Origin: UBA1926 sp036732005
Lineage (GTDB): Bacteria; Planctomycetota; Phycisphaerae; Phycisphaerales; UBA1924
Reading direction: 5' to 3'
DNA: 64,000 bases
NCBI GenBank assembly: GCA_036732005.1
Contig: DAINDF010000006.1
Coordinates: 1-64,000, forward strand
Positions 32,701 through 40,960 of this stretch are shown piece after piece (the stretch's first letter is position 1; each line of letters starts with the position of its first letter). The position numbers and the translations under genes were made by a program. Below the pieces are notes generated by a model that saw only the letters and a list, made by a program, of their open reading frames with translations, did no database searches and was not told the DNA's origin.

Positions 32701-32889
32701 CCGGGCCTGGCAGAGCCTCGAATGCTGCCAGCCCGACGGCATCGTGCGCACGACCTGGGCCATCGCCTCGGCCTCGGGGGCCGAGCCGTCGCCCAGCAGT
32801 TCATCGATCCGGTAGAGGCACTCGAGTTCCTTGGCGCGCTCGATCAGCGGGGCGATGATCCGTTCGAGTTCGTCGGGCTCTCGCGTCAC
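29722..32889 (-). CDS. GAF / PEP-synthase-like / nucleotidyltransferase-like fusion protein
   Basis: The 1055-residue protein has three regions. An N-terminal GAF-like part (about residues 20-150) is followed by a PEP/pyruvate-binding domain of the PPDK_N type (about 335-700) with NSHGRVGGKGAGL, IVVRSSSLLEDRTGASFAGKYKS and LDLEFA..LSLVQCRPQ. The region GPGRWGSRGDISLGVPVTY...THFFQDMVEAG (about 780-840) is found in free-standing relatives. The last part (from about 950) has YLVGGVRDGHAGPATDLDLVV, the G-G-x-x-D-x-D pattern of a minimal nucleotidyltransferase fold. The catalytic His domain of real PEP synthase is absent. The start is GTG. It lies 24 bases after gdhA in one operon. The substrate is unknown. 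Confidence 0.78.
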   Translation of the reverse strand: MTREPDELERIIAPLIERAKELECLYRIDELLGDGSAPEAEAMAQVVRTMPSGWQHSRLCQARVRVGKSVYETPGFELTPWLLEASIVPEDEPAGSVQVCYREATPQMDEGPFLSEERRLIETIAKRIGLFLLQRRLREAHAGMAGALRREGEAKPAWRIVLDFLTHSDMELLHRINRRMINHLCWKGIPGSSDLLVSVAGMEALHGRLGDNAPLHRGGEPATPEQIDKTFEVARRHLPEAEILRCIQGWINEEKCLFLVQTLENPESGLAETGEALRRFLVSGLSDRELQPAVQRTVRVGLIRRYLLDQPEFISLAKPHIAVEDMPEITDRLVFPGNSHGRVGGKGAGLFLAHRVLRGLEGDRELFANLCVPKTWYVVSDGILAFIHYNRLEEVYNRKYMDLEQVRRDYPNIIQVFKNSAFPPEMSKQLGAALDEFGDQPIVVRSSSLLEDRTGASFAGKYKSLFLANQGTKRERLAALQDAIAEIYASVFGPDPIEYRAERGLLDFNEEMGVLIQGVVGRRVGPWFTPLFSGVAFGSNEYRWSPRLRREDGLIRLVPGLGTRAVDRMSDDYPVLLSPGQPTLRVSTAPADIERYAPRRMDVIDLESNSFATIEAEQLLRRFGSSLPGARDLISLTGEGIARTPTGLGPDWENDRFAVTFEGMLSRTPFMKQINRMLTALREAFGYEVDLEFASDGESLSLVQCRPQSRSGVSTPAAIPREIPRDRLLFASDRDIANGLVEGISHIVYVDPAAYDALPDLRLKREVARVVGRLNGLLPRKRFILMGPGRWGSRGDISLGVPVTYSEISNTAMLIEIARASGSYVPELSFGTHFFQDMVEAGIRYLPLYPDAPGGMLNEAYLRNAANRLEELLPAAASLAPVVRVIQVDLASPGLSLSVMMNGEIERAVGVLVEPHAADGAVGWGEGAAVTDHAHWRWEMAHRIAEAVDHDRFGVRGVYLVGGVRDGHAGPATDLDLVVHDSGDPSKRASLETWLAGWDRALAAINEMRTGLLVDRLLDIRYASDEEVRAGTGAATLLASPDRALALPSLGAPRD

Positions 32890-32913
32890 CGCCCCCCCAG
32901 TCCGCCGGCCCGA

Positions 32914-34209
32914 TCAGATCCATCCCCGGTCGCGGCACGCCCGCACCACCCGGTCGATCGCGATCATGTACGCCGCGTCGCGAGCATACAGCCCCCGGCT
33001 CCGCACCAGTTCGCTGACCGCGCGATAGGCGGAGGTCATCTTCGAGTCGAGCTTGCCGAGCACCTCGTCCCGCTCCCAGTAGTAGTTGGTGTTGCCCTGC
33101 ACCTGCTCGAAGTACGAGCAGGTCACCCCGCCCGCGTTGGCGAGCACATCGGGGATCAACGCGATCCCGCGCTCGTGGATCAGGCGGTCCGCCTCGGGCG
33201 TCGTCGGGCCGTTGGCGCCCTCGGCGATAAGCCGGACGCGGTCGCTGATCCGCAGGACATTGTCCTCGGTGATCTGCCCCTCGAGCGCCGCGGGCACGAG
33301 GATGTCCACATCCCGGTCCAGCCAGGCGTCGCCCGGGAGCACCTCGTAGCCCATCTTCTCCGCCGCCGCCCGGTCGATCCCGCCGAAGCGGTCGGTGATG
33401 GGCATCAACTGGTCGATGTCGATGCCCTGCTTGCGATAGAACGCGAAGGTGGTCTGCTCGCGCTGGTCCCAGCAGGAGACGCACACGGGCGTGCCCCCCA
33501 TCTGGGCGTACGCCCGGACCGCGTACTGCGAGACATTCCCGAAGCCCTGGAACGAGGCGCTGGTCTTGGCGATGTCCAGGCCCAGGTCCGCCATCGCCTC
33601 GCGGACGGTGTACATCACGCCGAACCCGGTCGCCTCGGTCCGCCCCTTCGACCCCCCGACGCCGACGGGCTTGCCCGTGATGAACCCGGGCGCCCGCCGC
33701 CCGTGGATCGTCTCGAACTCGTCGAGCATCCAGAGCATGTGCTGGGCCGAGGTCATGACATCGGGCGCGGGGACATCGATCTCGGGCCCCATGTGCCGGG
33801 CCATCTGCCGCACGAACCCGCGGCAGATCCGCTCCTGCTCGCCCGCGCTGAGCCCGTGCGGGTCGCAGATCACCCCGCCCTTGCCGCCGCCCAGCGGGAT
33901 GTCGACGACCGCGCACTTCCAGGTCATCCACACCGCCAGGGCCCGCACCGTGTCGAGCGTCTCCATCGGGTGGAAGCGCAGCCCGCCCTTGCAGGGGCCG
34001 CGCGCGTCGTTGTGCTGCACGCGGAAGCCGCGGAAGACGCGAACGCTGCCGTCGTCCATCTTGGTCGGGATCGCGAAGGAGAACTCCCGCAGGGGCGACC
34101 GCAGGAGCTCACGGGCCCCCTGCTCCAGGTCGAGCATGTCCGCGACCCGGTCGAACTGCGCCTGCGCGATCTCGAATGTATTCGCCGCCTTCGTCTTGGT
34201 GGTCAGCAT
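32914..34209 (-). CDS. gdhA: Glu/Leu/Phe/Val dehydrogenase (glutamate dehydrogenase)
   Basis: This 431-residue enzyme interconverts glutamate and 2-oxoglutarate plus ammonium with NAD(P). The N-terminal substrate domain has GFRVQHNDARGPCKGGLRFHP and the catalytic Lys region WKCAVVDIPLGGGKGG, with PAPDVMTSAQHMLWMLDEF after it. The Rossmann part contains ASFQGFGNVSQYA and the C-terminal EGANGPTTPEAD, as in hexameric GDH. The ATG at 34209 has GAGAGGA about nine bases upstream. It is read together with the PEP-synthase-like fusion gene and may take up ammonium, for example that made by NrfA; this link is only a suggestion from proximity. Preference for Glu over branched-chain substrates cannot be read by eye. 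Confidence 0.93.
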   Translation of the reverse strand: MLTTKTKAANTFEIAQAQFDRVADMLDLEQGARELLRSPLREFSFAIPTKMDDGSVRVFRGFRVQHNDARGPCKGGLRFHPMETLDTVRALAVWMTWKCAVVDIPLGGGKGGVICDPHGLSAGEQERICRGFVRQMARHMGPEIDVPAPDVMTSAQHMLWMLDEFETIHGRRAPGFITGKPVGVGGSKGRTEATGFGVMYTVREAMADLGLDIAKTSASFQGFGNVSQYAVRAYAQMGGTPVCVSCWDQREQTTFAFYRKQGIDIDQLMPITDRFGGIDRAAAEKMGYEVLPGDAWLDRDVDILVPAALEGQITEDNVLRISDRVRLIAEGANGPTTPEADRLIHERGIALIPDVLANAGGVTCSYFEQVQGNTNYYWERDEVLGKLDSKMTSAYRAVSELVRSRGLYARDAAYMIAIDRVVRACRDRGWI

Positions 34210-34659
34210 GACGCCCCGTCCTCTCTGCGACCCGGGCCGCCCGGTGCAAACACGCCGAGGCGACCCTGGTACAACACAAAATGGTAGGGAAGCACCGACC
34301 CCGAACACGCCCACGGGGCGTTCCACCCGAACGCGGAGTGCACAAACCAAGCCCGAACGAAACACCGCCCGGGCCGACCCGGGCACCGGCCACGGCGGTG
34401 CCGGTCGTGCACAAGAGACAGAGCCTTGATGAGTGTCGCGGCTCGACGACACACAAGGGCACGCAACACGCCCAAGATGGCCGCGGTACCCGGCCGTGGC
34501 GCCAGGAAGGTGCTCGGCAAGCCCCGCCGACCGGTCGGTGCCACCACCCGCCGCGTCAGCGGCGCGCGGCGCGGGACGGGCGCCCAAGACACACGCACGA
34601 CGCGCCCTGCGGGCGGGTCGTGGCGCCGCCCCCGATTCGACGGCAAACCCGGATCAAGC
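34210..34659. other. 450-base non-coding region with inverted repeats
   Basis: This gap between gdhA (minus) and the end of metK (minus) holds no supported gene. It has GGCACCG / CGGTGCC (34382-34402, 7-base loop) and, around 34540-34575, GCCGC/GCGGC-type hairpins. The block CGCCCAAGA occurs twice (near 34470 and 34581). It must contain the gdhA promoter and the metK terminator, but I see neither clearly. Confidence 0.5.
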
Positions 34660-35820
34660 TCACGACACCGCCCGACGCAGCGCCTCCACCTTGTCCGTCC
34701 TCTCCCAGGTGAAGAACTCCCGACCCCCCTCGCTGAACGGCTTGCGCCCGAAGTGCCCGTGCCGCGCCGTCGGGCGGTAGATCGCGTTCCGCAGCTTCAG
34801 CGTGTCGATGATCCCCCGCGGCGTCAGCGGGAAGACCTCACGCACCGCCTGCTCGATCTTCGCCTCGTCCGCCGTCGCCGTCCCGTTGCAGTTCACGAAC
34901 ACGCTCGTGGGCTCGGCCACCCCGATCGCGTACGAGAGCTGCACCTCGCACTCGCGCGCCAGCTCGGCCGCGACGATGTTCTTGGCGATGTACCGCGCCA
35001 TGTAGGCCGCCGAGCGGTCGACCTTGGTCGGGTCCTTCCCGCTGAAGGCCCCGCCGCCGTGCCGCCCGCGCCCGCCGTAGGTGTCGACGATGATCTTGCG
35101 CCCTGTCAGCCCGGCGTCGCCGTGCGGGCCCCCGATCTCGAACCGCCCGGTCGGGTTCACATGCACCGTGACGGTCGGGTTCCACAGGTCCCCGAGCACC
35201 GGCTTGATGATGTGCTCGATGACCTCCTTCTTGAGGTCCTTCTGCCGCTCGTTCCACTGCGGCCCGTGCTGGGTCGAGAGCACGACGGTGTCGATCCCCC
35301 GCGGCTTGCCGTCGACATACTCGACCGTGACCTGCGCCTTCGCGTCGGGGCGCAGCCCGGGCACCGCCTCCTCCCGGCGGACGAACGCCTGCCGCTCCAC
35401 GAGCCGGTGGCTCAACTGGATCGGCAGCGGCATGAGGTCATCGGTCTCGCGGCACGCGAAGCCGAACATCATCCCCTGGTCGCCCGCCCCGTCGCGGTCG
35501 ACGCCCTGTGCGATGTCGGGAGACTGCTTGTTGAGCGCCACCAGCACCGCGCACGACTCGGCGGCGAAGTGCATGTGCGCGTCGTTGTACCCGATCTCGC
35601 GGATCGTGTCCCGCACGAGGTCCTGGATGTCGACATAGGTCCGCGTCGTCACCTCGCCCGCGACCACCACCAGCCCCGTCGCGACCATCGTCTCGACCGC
35701 GACCCGCGAATAGGGGTCCTCGGCGATCATCGCGTCCAGGATCGCGTCGGAGATCTGGTCGCAGATCTTGTCCGGGTGCCCCATCGAGACGGATTCAGAG
35801 GTGAACAGGTGGGTGGTCAT
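34660..35820 (-). CDS. metK: S-adenosylmethionine synthetase
   Basis: MetK makes S-adenosylmethionine from methionine and ATP in the cytoplasm. The 386-residue length is normal. The N-terminal LFTSESVSMGHPDKICDQISDAILDA is a family signature, GAGDQGMMFGFACRET is the central one, and GGRGRHGGGAFSGKDPTKVDRSAAY carries the ATP-binding Lys region. The ATG at 35820 has GGAGG seven bases upstream. The 183 bases to purM do not match the S-box, SAM-II or SAH riboswitch patterns that I know; only a CGAGC / GCTCG hairpin is seen near 35888-35906. It stands alone as a single-gene unit. Confidence 0.97.
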   Translation of the reverse strand: MTTHLFTSESVSMGHPDKICDQISDAILDAMIAEDPYSRVAVETMVATGLVVVAGEVTTRTYVDIQDLVRDTIREIGYNDAHMHFAAESCAVLVALNKQSPDIAQGVDRDGAGDQGMMFGFACRETDDLMPLPIQLSHRLVERQAFVRREEAVPGLRPDAKAQVTVEYVDGKPRGIDTVVLSTQHGPQWNERQKDLKKEVIEHIIKPVLGDLWNPTVTVHVNPTGRFEIGGPHGDAGLTGRKIIVDTYGGRGRHGGGAFSGKDPTKVDRSAAYMARYIAKNIVAAELARECEVQLSYAIGVAEPTSVFVNCNGTATADEAKIEQAVREVFPLTPRGIIDTLKLRNAIYRPTARHGHFGRKPFSEGGREFFTWERTDKVEALRRAVS

Positions 35821-36003
35821 CGGGCCTCCAGCCGCGTGCGAAACGGGGGGAATTGGTTCTTCCGTTCATCCGCATGGACGGAACAACCGAGCGTAGGCGG
35901 GCTCGACCGATCCTACCAGCACCGGGCCCGCCTGTCCGCGTCGCGCCGCGCCAAAGCACGCGGCGCGCGGGCGGTTCAGCCGCGGCGTACGCTATCGCCC
36001 GCC

Positions 36004-37098
36004 GTGCCAGAGACCCGCGCCAAGCCCGCCAAGCCCCTGACCTACGCCGACGCGGGCGTCGACATCGACGCCGGCGACGAGGCCGTCCGCCGCATCCTGG
36101 GGCACATCCGCCGGACGCAGGGCCCCCGCGTCATCGACCGCCCCGGGGGCTTCGCCGGGCTCGTCCGGCTCGACTTCAACGAGCAGCTCTTCCGCCGCAA
36201 CTACAAGGACCCCGTGCTCGTCGCCTGCACCGACGGGGTGGGCAGCAAGGTCCTCCTCGCGATCGAGACCGGGATGCACGATTCGGTCGGCATCGACCTC
36301 GTCGCGATGAATGTCAACGACCTCATCGTCGAGGGCGCCGAGCCCCTGCTCTTCCTCGACTACATCGGCATCCACAAGGTCGACCCCGCCCAGATCGAAC
36401 GCCTCGTCGCGGGCGTGGCCCGGGGGTGCGAGATCGCGGGGTGTGCGCTCATCGGGGGCGAGACGGCCGAACTGCCCGATGTCTACAAGCCCGGCGACTA
36501 CGACCTCGCCGGCTTCGCGGTGGGCGTGGTCGAGCTCGCCCGCGCGATGGACTCGGCCCGCGTCGAGCCGGGAGATGTCGTGCTCGGGCTCGAGAGCGAC
36601 GGCGTTCACTCGAACGGGTACACGCTGGTGCGCCGCATCGTCAAGGACGCGCGGCTGGGCCTGGGCAAGGTCTACCAGGAACTCGATCCGGAGAAGACCC
36701 TGGGCGAGGTCCTGCTCACCCCGACGCGGATCTACGCCCAGCCCGTCGTGCGCGCGCAGCGGGCGTACAAGGTCAAGAAGGTCATCACCGGCATGGCCCA
36801 CATCACCGGGGGCGGGCTCGCGGGCAACCTCTGCCGGGCCCTGCACCCCGCGGTGGACGCGGTCATCGACTGCAAGGCCTGGGACATTCCCCCCGTATTC
36901 CGCTTCCTCGAAGACAAGGGAGGCGTCGAGCGGGCCGAGATGCGCCGCGTCTTCAACATGGGCATCGGCTACTGCGTCATCGTCCGCGAGCCCTTCGCGG
37001 AGGCGACCGCGCGGCGGCTGGCCAGGCTCGGCGAGCGCGTCCATGTCATCGGGCGCATCGCCAAGGGCAAGGGGCGGGTCGTCGAGAAGAACGCCTGA
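36004..37098 (+). CDS. purM: Phosphoribosylformylglycinamidine cyclo-ligase
   Basis: PurM is the AIR synthetase of purine biosynthesis: it closes the imidazole ring of FGAM with ATP. The 364-residue protein has LTYADAGVDIDAGDE at the N-terminus, then TDGVGSKVLLA, GIDLVAMNVNDLIVEGAEPLLFLDYI, GGETAELPDVY and the C-terminal HITGGGLAGNLCRAL, all expected. The start is a GTG at 36004; no ATG lies in a sensible place. TACGCT ends ten bases before it and there is no Shine-Dalgarno, so a very short leader is likely. It converges with the GH15 gene, whose stop is 18 bases away. Confidence 0.95.
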   Translation: MPETRAKPAKPLTYADAGVDIDAGDEAVRRILGHIRRTQGPRVIDRPGGFAGLVRLDFNEQLFRRNYKDPVLVACTDGVGSKVLLAIETGMHDSVGIDLVAMNVNDLIVEGAEPLLFLDYIGIHKVDPAQIERLVAGVARGCEIAGCALIGGETAELPDVYKPGDYDLAGFAVGVVELARAMDSARVEPGDVVLGLESDGVHSNGYTLVRRIVKDARLGLGKVYQELDPEKTLGEVLLTPTRIYAQPVVRAQRAYKVKKVITGMAHITGGGLAGNLCRALHPAVDAVIDCKAWDIPPVFRFLEDKGGVERAEMRRVFNMGIGYCVIVREPFAEATARRLARLGERVHVIGRIAKGKGRVVEKNA

Positions 37099-37115
37099 CC
37101 GGGCCCGCTCGGGGC

Positions 37116-39086
37116 CTACCGGCGCGTCAGCTCCGCGTGCCGCTCCACGAACCGCACGCAGGTCACCAGGAACGCCGAGTGGCTCCAGGTCAGCGGGCTC
37201 ACGCTGATCGGGGCGCCCGTATATGGATGGAACTGCTCGGCCAGCACGCCGCTGTCCTCGGCCTTGTCCACGACCCAGTGCAGATAGGCCAGGGCGTCGT
37301 TGAGCTCGTCCAGGGTCTTGGCGTGCTCGATCAGGTACCACCCCTGCCAGAGCGTGCAGATCACCCAGGGGTTGCCCGGGACCTTGTCGATGTCCTCGGC
37401 CTCGACCTGGTGGTAGTAGTCGAGCTTGTAGCGGGCGTACCCGCCCACCTCCGTGCGCACGCGGAGCAGCTCGCGCAATCCCGCCATGTCGTTCTCGACA
37501 TCCGGGTCGCTGGGGGGGAGGGCCCCGAAGGCCCAGATGGCGTGGTTGGCCGAGTCGGGGGTCATGTCGAGGCGGTAGGACCCGTCCTTCTCGACGATCG
37601 CCATGCGGGCGAAGCGCTTCTCCTTGGCGTTCCAGAAGTGGCGGCGGAGGGCGGTGCGCATGCGTTGGGCGGTGTCCCGGAAGGTCTTGGCGCGGTCCAT
37701 TTCTCCGAAGTCGGTGGCGAAATCGGCGGCGGCGTCGAGGGCGCCGATCGTCGTCGCGACGGTGAAAGTGTGCACGCCCCGGCGTTCCTCCCAGAGGTCC
37801 CACGAGGGCCGGGGCAGCCCGTTCTCGTCGCGGTAGCCCACCATCCACTCCGCCGGGCGGGCGATGAGCCTCGAATACAGCGGCTTGACGAACTCGACAT
37901 CCCGGTAGGTCTCGAAGTGCCGCCGCAGGGCCCAGAGGACCAGGGCCGTCTCGTCCTGCTGGATGGGCAGGACGCGTTCCCCGTTGATCGTCCAGGGGTG
38001 CCACGACGAGGCGAGCGCCCCCGCGGGGGTGTACTTGTGCAGGAAGTAGCCCTCGTCCCCGATGCAGCGCTCGGCGTAGCGGAAGAAACTCCGGCTCAGC
38101 TCGGACTGCCCGGTCAGCACCAGCCCGTGCGCCACCAGCGCCCCGTCGCGCATCCAGCAGTAGGAGTAGTGGTCCCCGCCGAACTGGGCGATGTCCGAGT
38201 CGTTCGCCGCGATGATCGCCCCCCCGTTGTCGATCTGCGTGCGCATGATCAACTGCGAGCGGTAGTACATCTCCCGGATGGGCGCCGGCAGCGCCGAGGT
38301 GTCCAGGGGCTCCTTGCGGCACCAGAGCCGCCAGTACGCCTCAGTCCGCTCCATCATCTTCAGCGGGCCCTTCTCGAGGATCCGCTTGTTGAGCGAGCGC
38401 ACCTCGTTGTACGAGCCCCCGCACGCCATCCAGGAGATCGTCTCGGCCTCGCCCGAGGCGGGCACCGCGAGGTTGAGCCCGATGGTCGCGTCGATCGAGC
38501 CCTGGCTGATCGCGTTCCGCCCCAGCACGCCGTCCTCGGCGTCGCGCCAGGTGCCCTCGGCGCCGCCGATCTTCTTGTGCCCGATCGCCCAGTGGTCGAT
38601 CCCGCACTTGGTCGCGTCGCAGGCGTTGTAGAGGAAGTAGGACTCCTCCTTGTAGAGCACCACCGCGGCGGTCTGCGGGTCGTAGTTGGCGGTGTCGCCC
38701 ACGGGGGACCCGTTGATCGAGAGGTCGATGTGGTAGAACAGGCGCACATCCCGGTCCTTGCCCGAGAGGTCGCGGACGCGCACACGCCGGAAGCAGACCG
38801 GGTCGTGGAAGTCGACGGTGTCGTTGCAGACCAGTTCGAGTTCCAGCCCCGGGTGGCGGAGGCGGACCTCGGTGACGAGCGAGTCGGGGCGATAGCGGAG
38901 TTCCCGCTCCCATTCCGGCTCGACGATCCAGGCGAACTTGTGGTCGGCCCAGACGCCGAAGCGCTGGACATGCCCGGTCGTGTGGTTATGCGACCCCACG
39001 AACGGGGAGTAGAAATCCCGGACGCGGTAGAGCGAGTCGAAGTTGACGAGGAGGCTTCCGTTGCCGATGGGGAGATCTCGTGCCAT
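37116..39086 (-). CDS. Glycoside hydrolase family 15 protein (glucoamylase-like)
   Basis: This 656-residue protein has an N-terminal beta-sandwich (about residues 1-270) and a C-terminal (alpha/alpha)6 barrel of family 15, which covers glucoamylase, glucodextranase and trehalase-like enzymes. The barrel has YSYCWMRDGALVAHGL and RPSWDLWEERRGVHTFT, where the catalytic acid Glu lies. The catalytic base Glu is in LAEQFHPYTGAPISVSPLTWSHSAF. There is no signal peptide, so it probably acts on cytoplasmic alpha-glucans such as glycogen or trehalose. TACGCT ends nine bases before the ATG at 39086 with no clear Shine-Dalgarno. A glycogen-synthase-type gene lies at the far end of the window. Confidence 0.9.
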   Translation of the reverse strand: MARDLPIGNGSLLVNFDSLYRVRDFYSPFVGSHNHTTGHVQRFGVWADHKFAWIVEPEWERELRYRPDSLVTEVRLRHPGLELELVCNDTVDFHDPVCFRRVRVRDLSGKDRDVRLFYHIDLSINGSPVGDTANYDPQTAAVVLYKEESYFLYNACDATKCGIDHWAIGHKKIGGAEGTWRDAEDGVLGRNAISQGSIDATIGLNLAVPASGEAETISWMACGGSYNEVRSLNKRILEKGPLKMMERTEAYWRLWCRKEPLDTSALPAPIREMYYRSQLIMRTQIDNGGAIIAANDSDIAQFGGDHYSYCWMRDGALVAHGLVLTGQSELSRSFFRYAERCIGDEGYFLHKYTPAGALASSWHPWTINGERVLPIQQDETALVLWALRRHFETYRDVEFVKPLYSRLIARPAEWMVGYRDENGLPRPSWDLWEERRGVHTFTVATTIGALDAAADFATDFGEMDRAKTFRDTAQRMRTALRRHFWNAKEKRFARMAIVEKDGSYRLDMTPDSANHAIWAFGALPPSDPDVENDMAGLRELLRVRTEVGGYARYKLDYYHQVEAEDIDKVPGNPWVICTLWQGWYLIEHAKTLDELNDALAYLHWVVDKAEDSGVLAEQFHPYTGAPISVSPLTWSHSAFLVTCVRFVERHAELTRR

Positions 39087-39242
39087 GGGAGGGGCAGCGT
39101 AGCCGGTGCGACCACGATTGGGCGCTCGGTGGACGCAAACTCGGTTAGTGTTCGTATTTCGATTGGGCACAACGGCCGCAGCGCTGCGATATTGATCTCG
39201 TCGGCAGCATTCCATATGCTTCCCTCCGAAAGGAGGTCCGAT

Positions 39243-40556
39243 ATGTCACTGACCGGGCTTGCGGTTTGTTCGGCACTTGTGGGGTTCGGTTCTGTCATCG
39301 TTTCGCCGAGAATCGACACTCCGGACTGCTGCGGGGATTCGCAGGAGTTTGGGTTCACAGTCGACCTTGAAGTGAGTTTTCATTTGGTTCCGAACGGATG
39401 CCAGTTAATCACTGCGCCGGCCGCTTGTGGTGGAATCGCCCAGTATTTCGGAATTGTAGTGGACGGTCTTTTCGGGTACTGCGACAACGAAGCCTCCGAT
39501 CAGGATCAAGATTTCTGTTCCGACGCCGATGCGGGCGACGCGGCTATTGCCGATGTGGAGGCTTCTTGCGGGGTGTTTGGAACGCTTGCGGGGCTAGACT
39601 TCGCAGAGTTTAGCGTCGACATTTCTGGCCTAGGGTCGCAGTATGGAGTTCGCACAACAATGACGGAGGGGCGGGGAGATGTCTGGGATGTACGGGACTC
39701 AGAAAACTGTATGTATAATGGATTTGTTGTTCGGCAAGGCGCCGGCCTTGCCGCGTTGGATAGTGAGGCAAAGTGGGTATTTGAGGAAGATGAGAATTGT
39801 GGTCCGATTGGCTACTATTCACAGATCTCGTTTGATGTGACGCTTGATTTCACCCTATTTCAGGGATTTCCAAGTTCGCCGACCTGCGTCGAGAGACACT
39901 GTACTGGCTCGCCGGTCCCGCGTGGATCAGCAGCGGTTCCACTCGGGGCAACGGTTGTTGTCGTCGAGTCGGCCTACCTGAATCCGGACGACTCCATTCT
40001 GTCTGAAGTCTCCTCTACCGGATTGCTGGTTGCCTACTCGGATGGCAGCTACTCGGGTGTGGGCATGTACAACGACCCAGCGCTGGACACAGACACCACG
40101 GTAATCGACGGGCAATCGCTCACAACGATCTCTGGGGTTTTGGCCCTTCCCGCTGCGGCGGTAGCTTCCGGCCGGGTCCAAAGTCGGACATTCTCAGACA
40201 CGATCCGTGTGTCAGAGACTGGCGATGTCTCGGGCGATGGCAGTTTCGATGGTCGGGATACTCTCATAGTGCGATCAAAGGTCGGAACCCAGTTGGGTGA
40301 TTCGCAATATTCCCTCGCGGCGGATCTCGATTTTGATGCAGCCATTAACGAGAGCGATCTGCAGGCTGCTCTGTCCAGGAATTGCTCGGCAGATTTTGCG
40401 GCCCCGTTTGGTGTCGCAGATGCTGCCGACATTGCGTTTTGGACGCAGAATTTCGTATCACTGAATTGGCAGGCGGATTTGGCTGCCCCTTTCAATGTCT
40501 TTGATCTCGCGGACTCTGTTGCATTCATCACTGCCTTCAATCTGGGGTGCCCCTAG
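39243..40556 (+). CDS. Secreted protein with dockerin-like tail, low GC
   Basis: The 437-residue protein has a weak N-terminal signal (SLTGLAVCSALVGFGSVIVSP) and a Cys-rich body (about 18 Cys). The C-terminal repeat pair NCSADFAAPFGVADAADIAFWTQNF and ADLAAPFNVFDLADSVAFITAF is the Phycisphaerae 'GC-type dockerin-like anchor' pattern, with calcium-loop-like D-x-D residues (GDVSGDGSFDGRD) before it. AGGAGG ends six bases before the ATG at 39243, which decides the start over the ATG at 39216. Its base use is visibly AT-richer than every neighbour (for example TTTTGCGG, GATTTTGATG runs). It may be a recent arrival or a fast-evolving gene. Confidence 0.83.
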   Translation: MSLTGLAVCSALVGFGSVIVSPRIDTPDCCGDSQEFGFTVDLEVSFHLVPNGCQLITAPAACGGIAQYFGIVVDGLFGYCDNEASDQDQDFCSDADAGDAAIADVEASCGVFGTLAGLDFAEFSVDISGLGSQYGVRTTMTEGRGDVWDVRDSENCMYNGFVVRQGAGLAALDSEAKWVFEEDENCGPIGYYSQISFDVTLDFTLFQGFPSSPTCVERHCTGSPVPRGSAAVPLGATVVVVESAYLNPDDSILSEVSSTGLLVAYSDGSYSGVGMYNDPALDTDTTVIDGQSLTTISGVLALPAAAVASGRVQSRTFSDTIRVSETGDVSGDGSFDGRDTLIVRSKVGTQLGDSQYSLAADLDFDAAINESDLQAALSRNCSADFAAPFGVADAADIAFWTQNFVSLNWQADLAAPFNVFDLADSVAFITAFNLGCP

Positions 40557-40849
40557 TTCGAAGCGTTTCATAGCGAGTTGCTTCTTCTGAAAATAGTGGA
40601 TTTGTGTTGATTGCAGATCGATATTATTAATCCGATCGCGACTATCGGCTTGGTATTAGTTTCATGTGATTGCCGCGAAGCAAAGCGCATCATTTCTCGC
40701 GGCCAACTTGCCTGGGGTCTTTCCTAGACCTCGGGTTCAATCTGTGGTCTGACATTCACTTTTATCAATCGGCGCGCGGAGGCGCGGCGTGCAGGGGTAC
40801 GACCTCGAGCGCTGAGTCGGGCCCTTCCCGCCCCCGGCCCCGTGGGCTC

Positions 40850-40874
40850 GACCGGATTCCCGGTCTCTTCTTTT
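40850..40874 (+). terminator. Rho-independent terminator of the low-GC gene
   Basis: GACCGG (40850-40855) and CCGGTC (40860-40865) form a perfect stem around ATTC and are followed by TCTTCTTTT (40866-40874). It lies about 290 bases after the stop at 40556, so either the transcript is long or a second gene remnant once occupied the gap. Confidence 0.6.
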
Positions 40875-40891
40875 GTGCTTGGTGCCCGCCG

Positions 40892-40960
40892 TCATCTCGA
40901 AGAGTAACGATGGATCGGGACGGCCCACGCCGTCCTCTCGTGGTTCACTCTTCGAGATGA
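40892..40960. repeat. Long perfect inverted repeat
   Basis: TCATCTCGAAGAGT (40892-40905) and ACTCTTCGAGATGA (40947-40960) are perfect 14-base arms, extended by three bases with a one-base bulge. A second small stem GGACGG / CCGTCC sits in the loop. It could be a terminator for fliN on the minus strand or a small mobile-element remnant. Confidence 0.55.

Noticed and set aside
29713..34287. A 1524-codon open frame on the plus strand
   Set aside because: It lies antisense to the PEP-synthase-like and gdhA genes. It is Arg/His/Pro-rich with no fold and is open only because high GC removes stop codons.
35821..36003. A SAM riboswitch upstream of metK
   Set aside because: The expected gene is there, but the leader does not show the S-box, SAM-II, SAM/SAH or SAM-IV core sequences. 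Only a small GC-rich hairpin is visible.
35853..40556. A 1567-codon frame on the plus strand
   Set aside because: It joins a shadow of purM and GH15 to the real secreted protein, which starts at 39243 behind AGGAGG.
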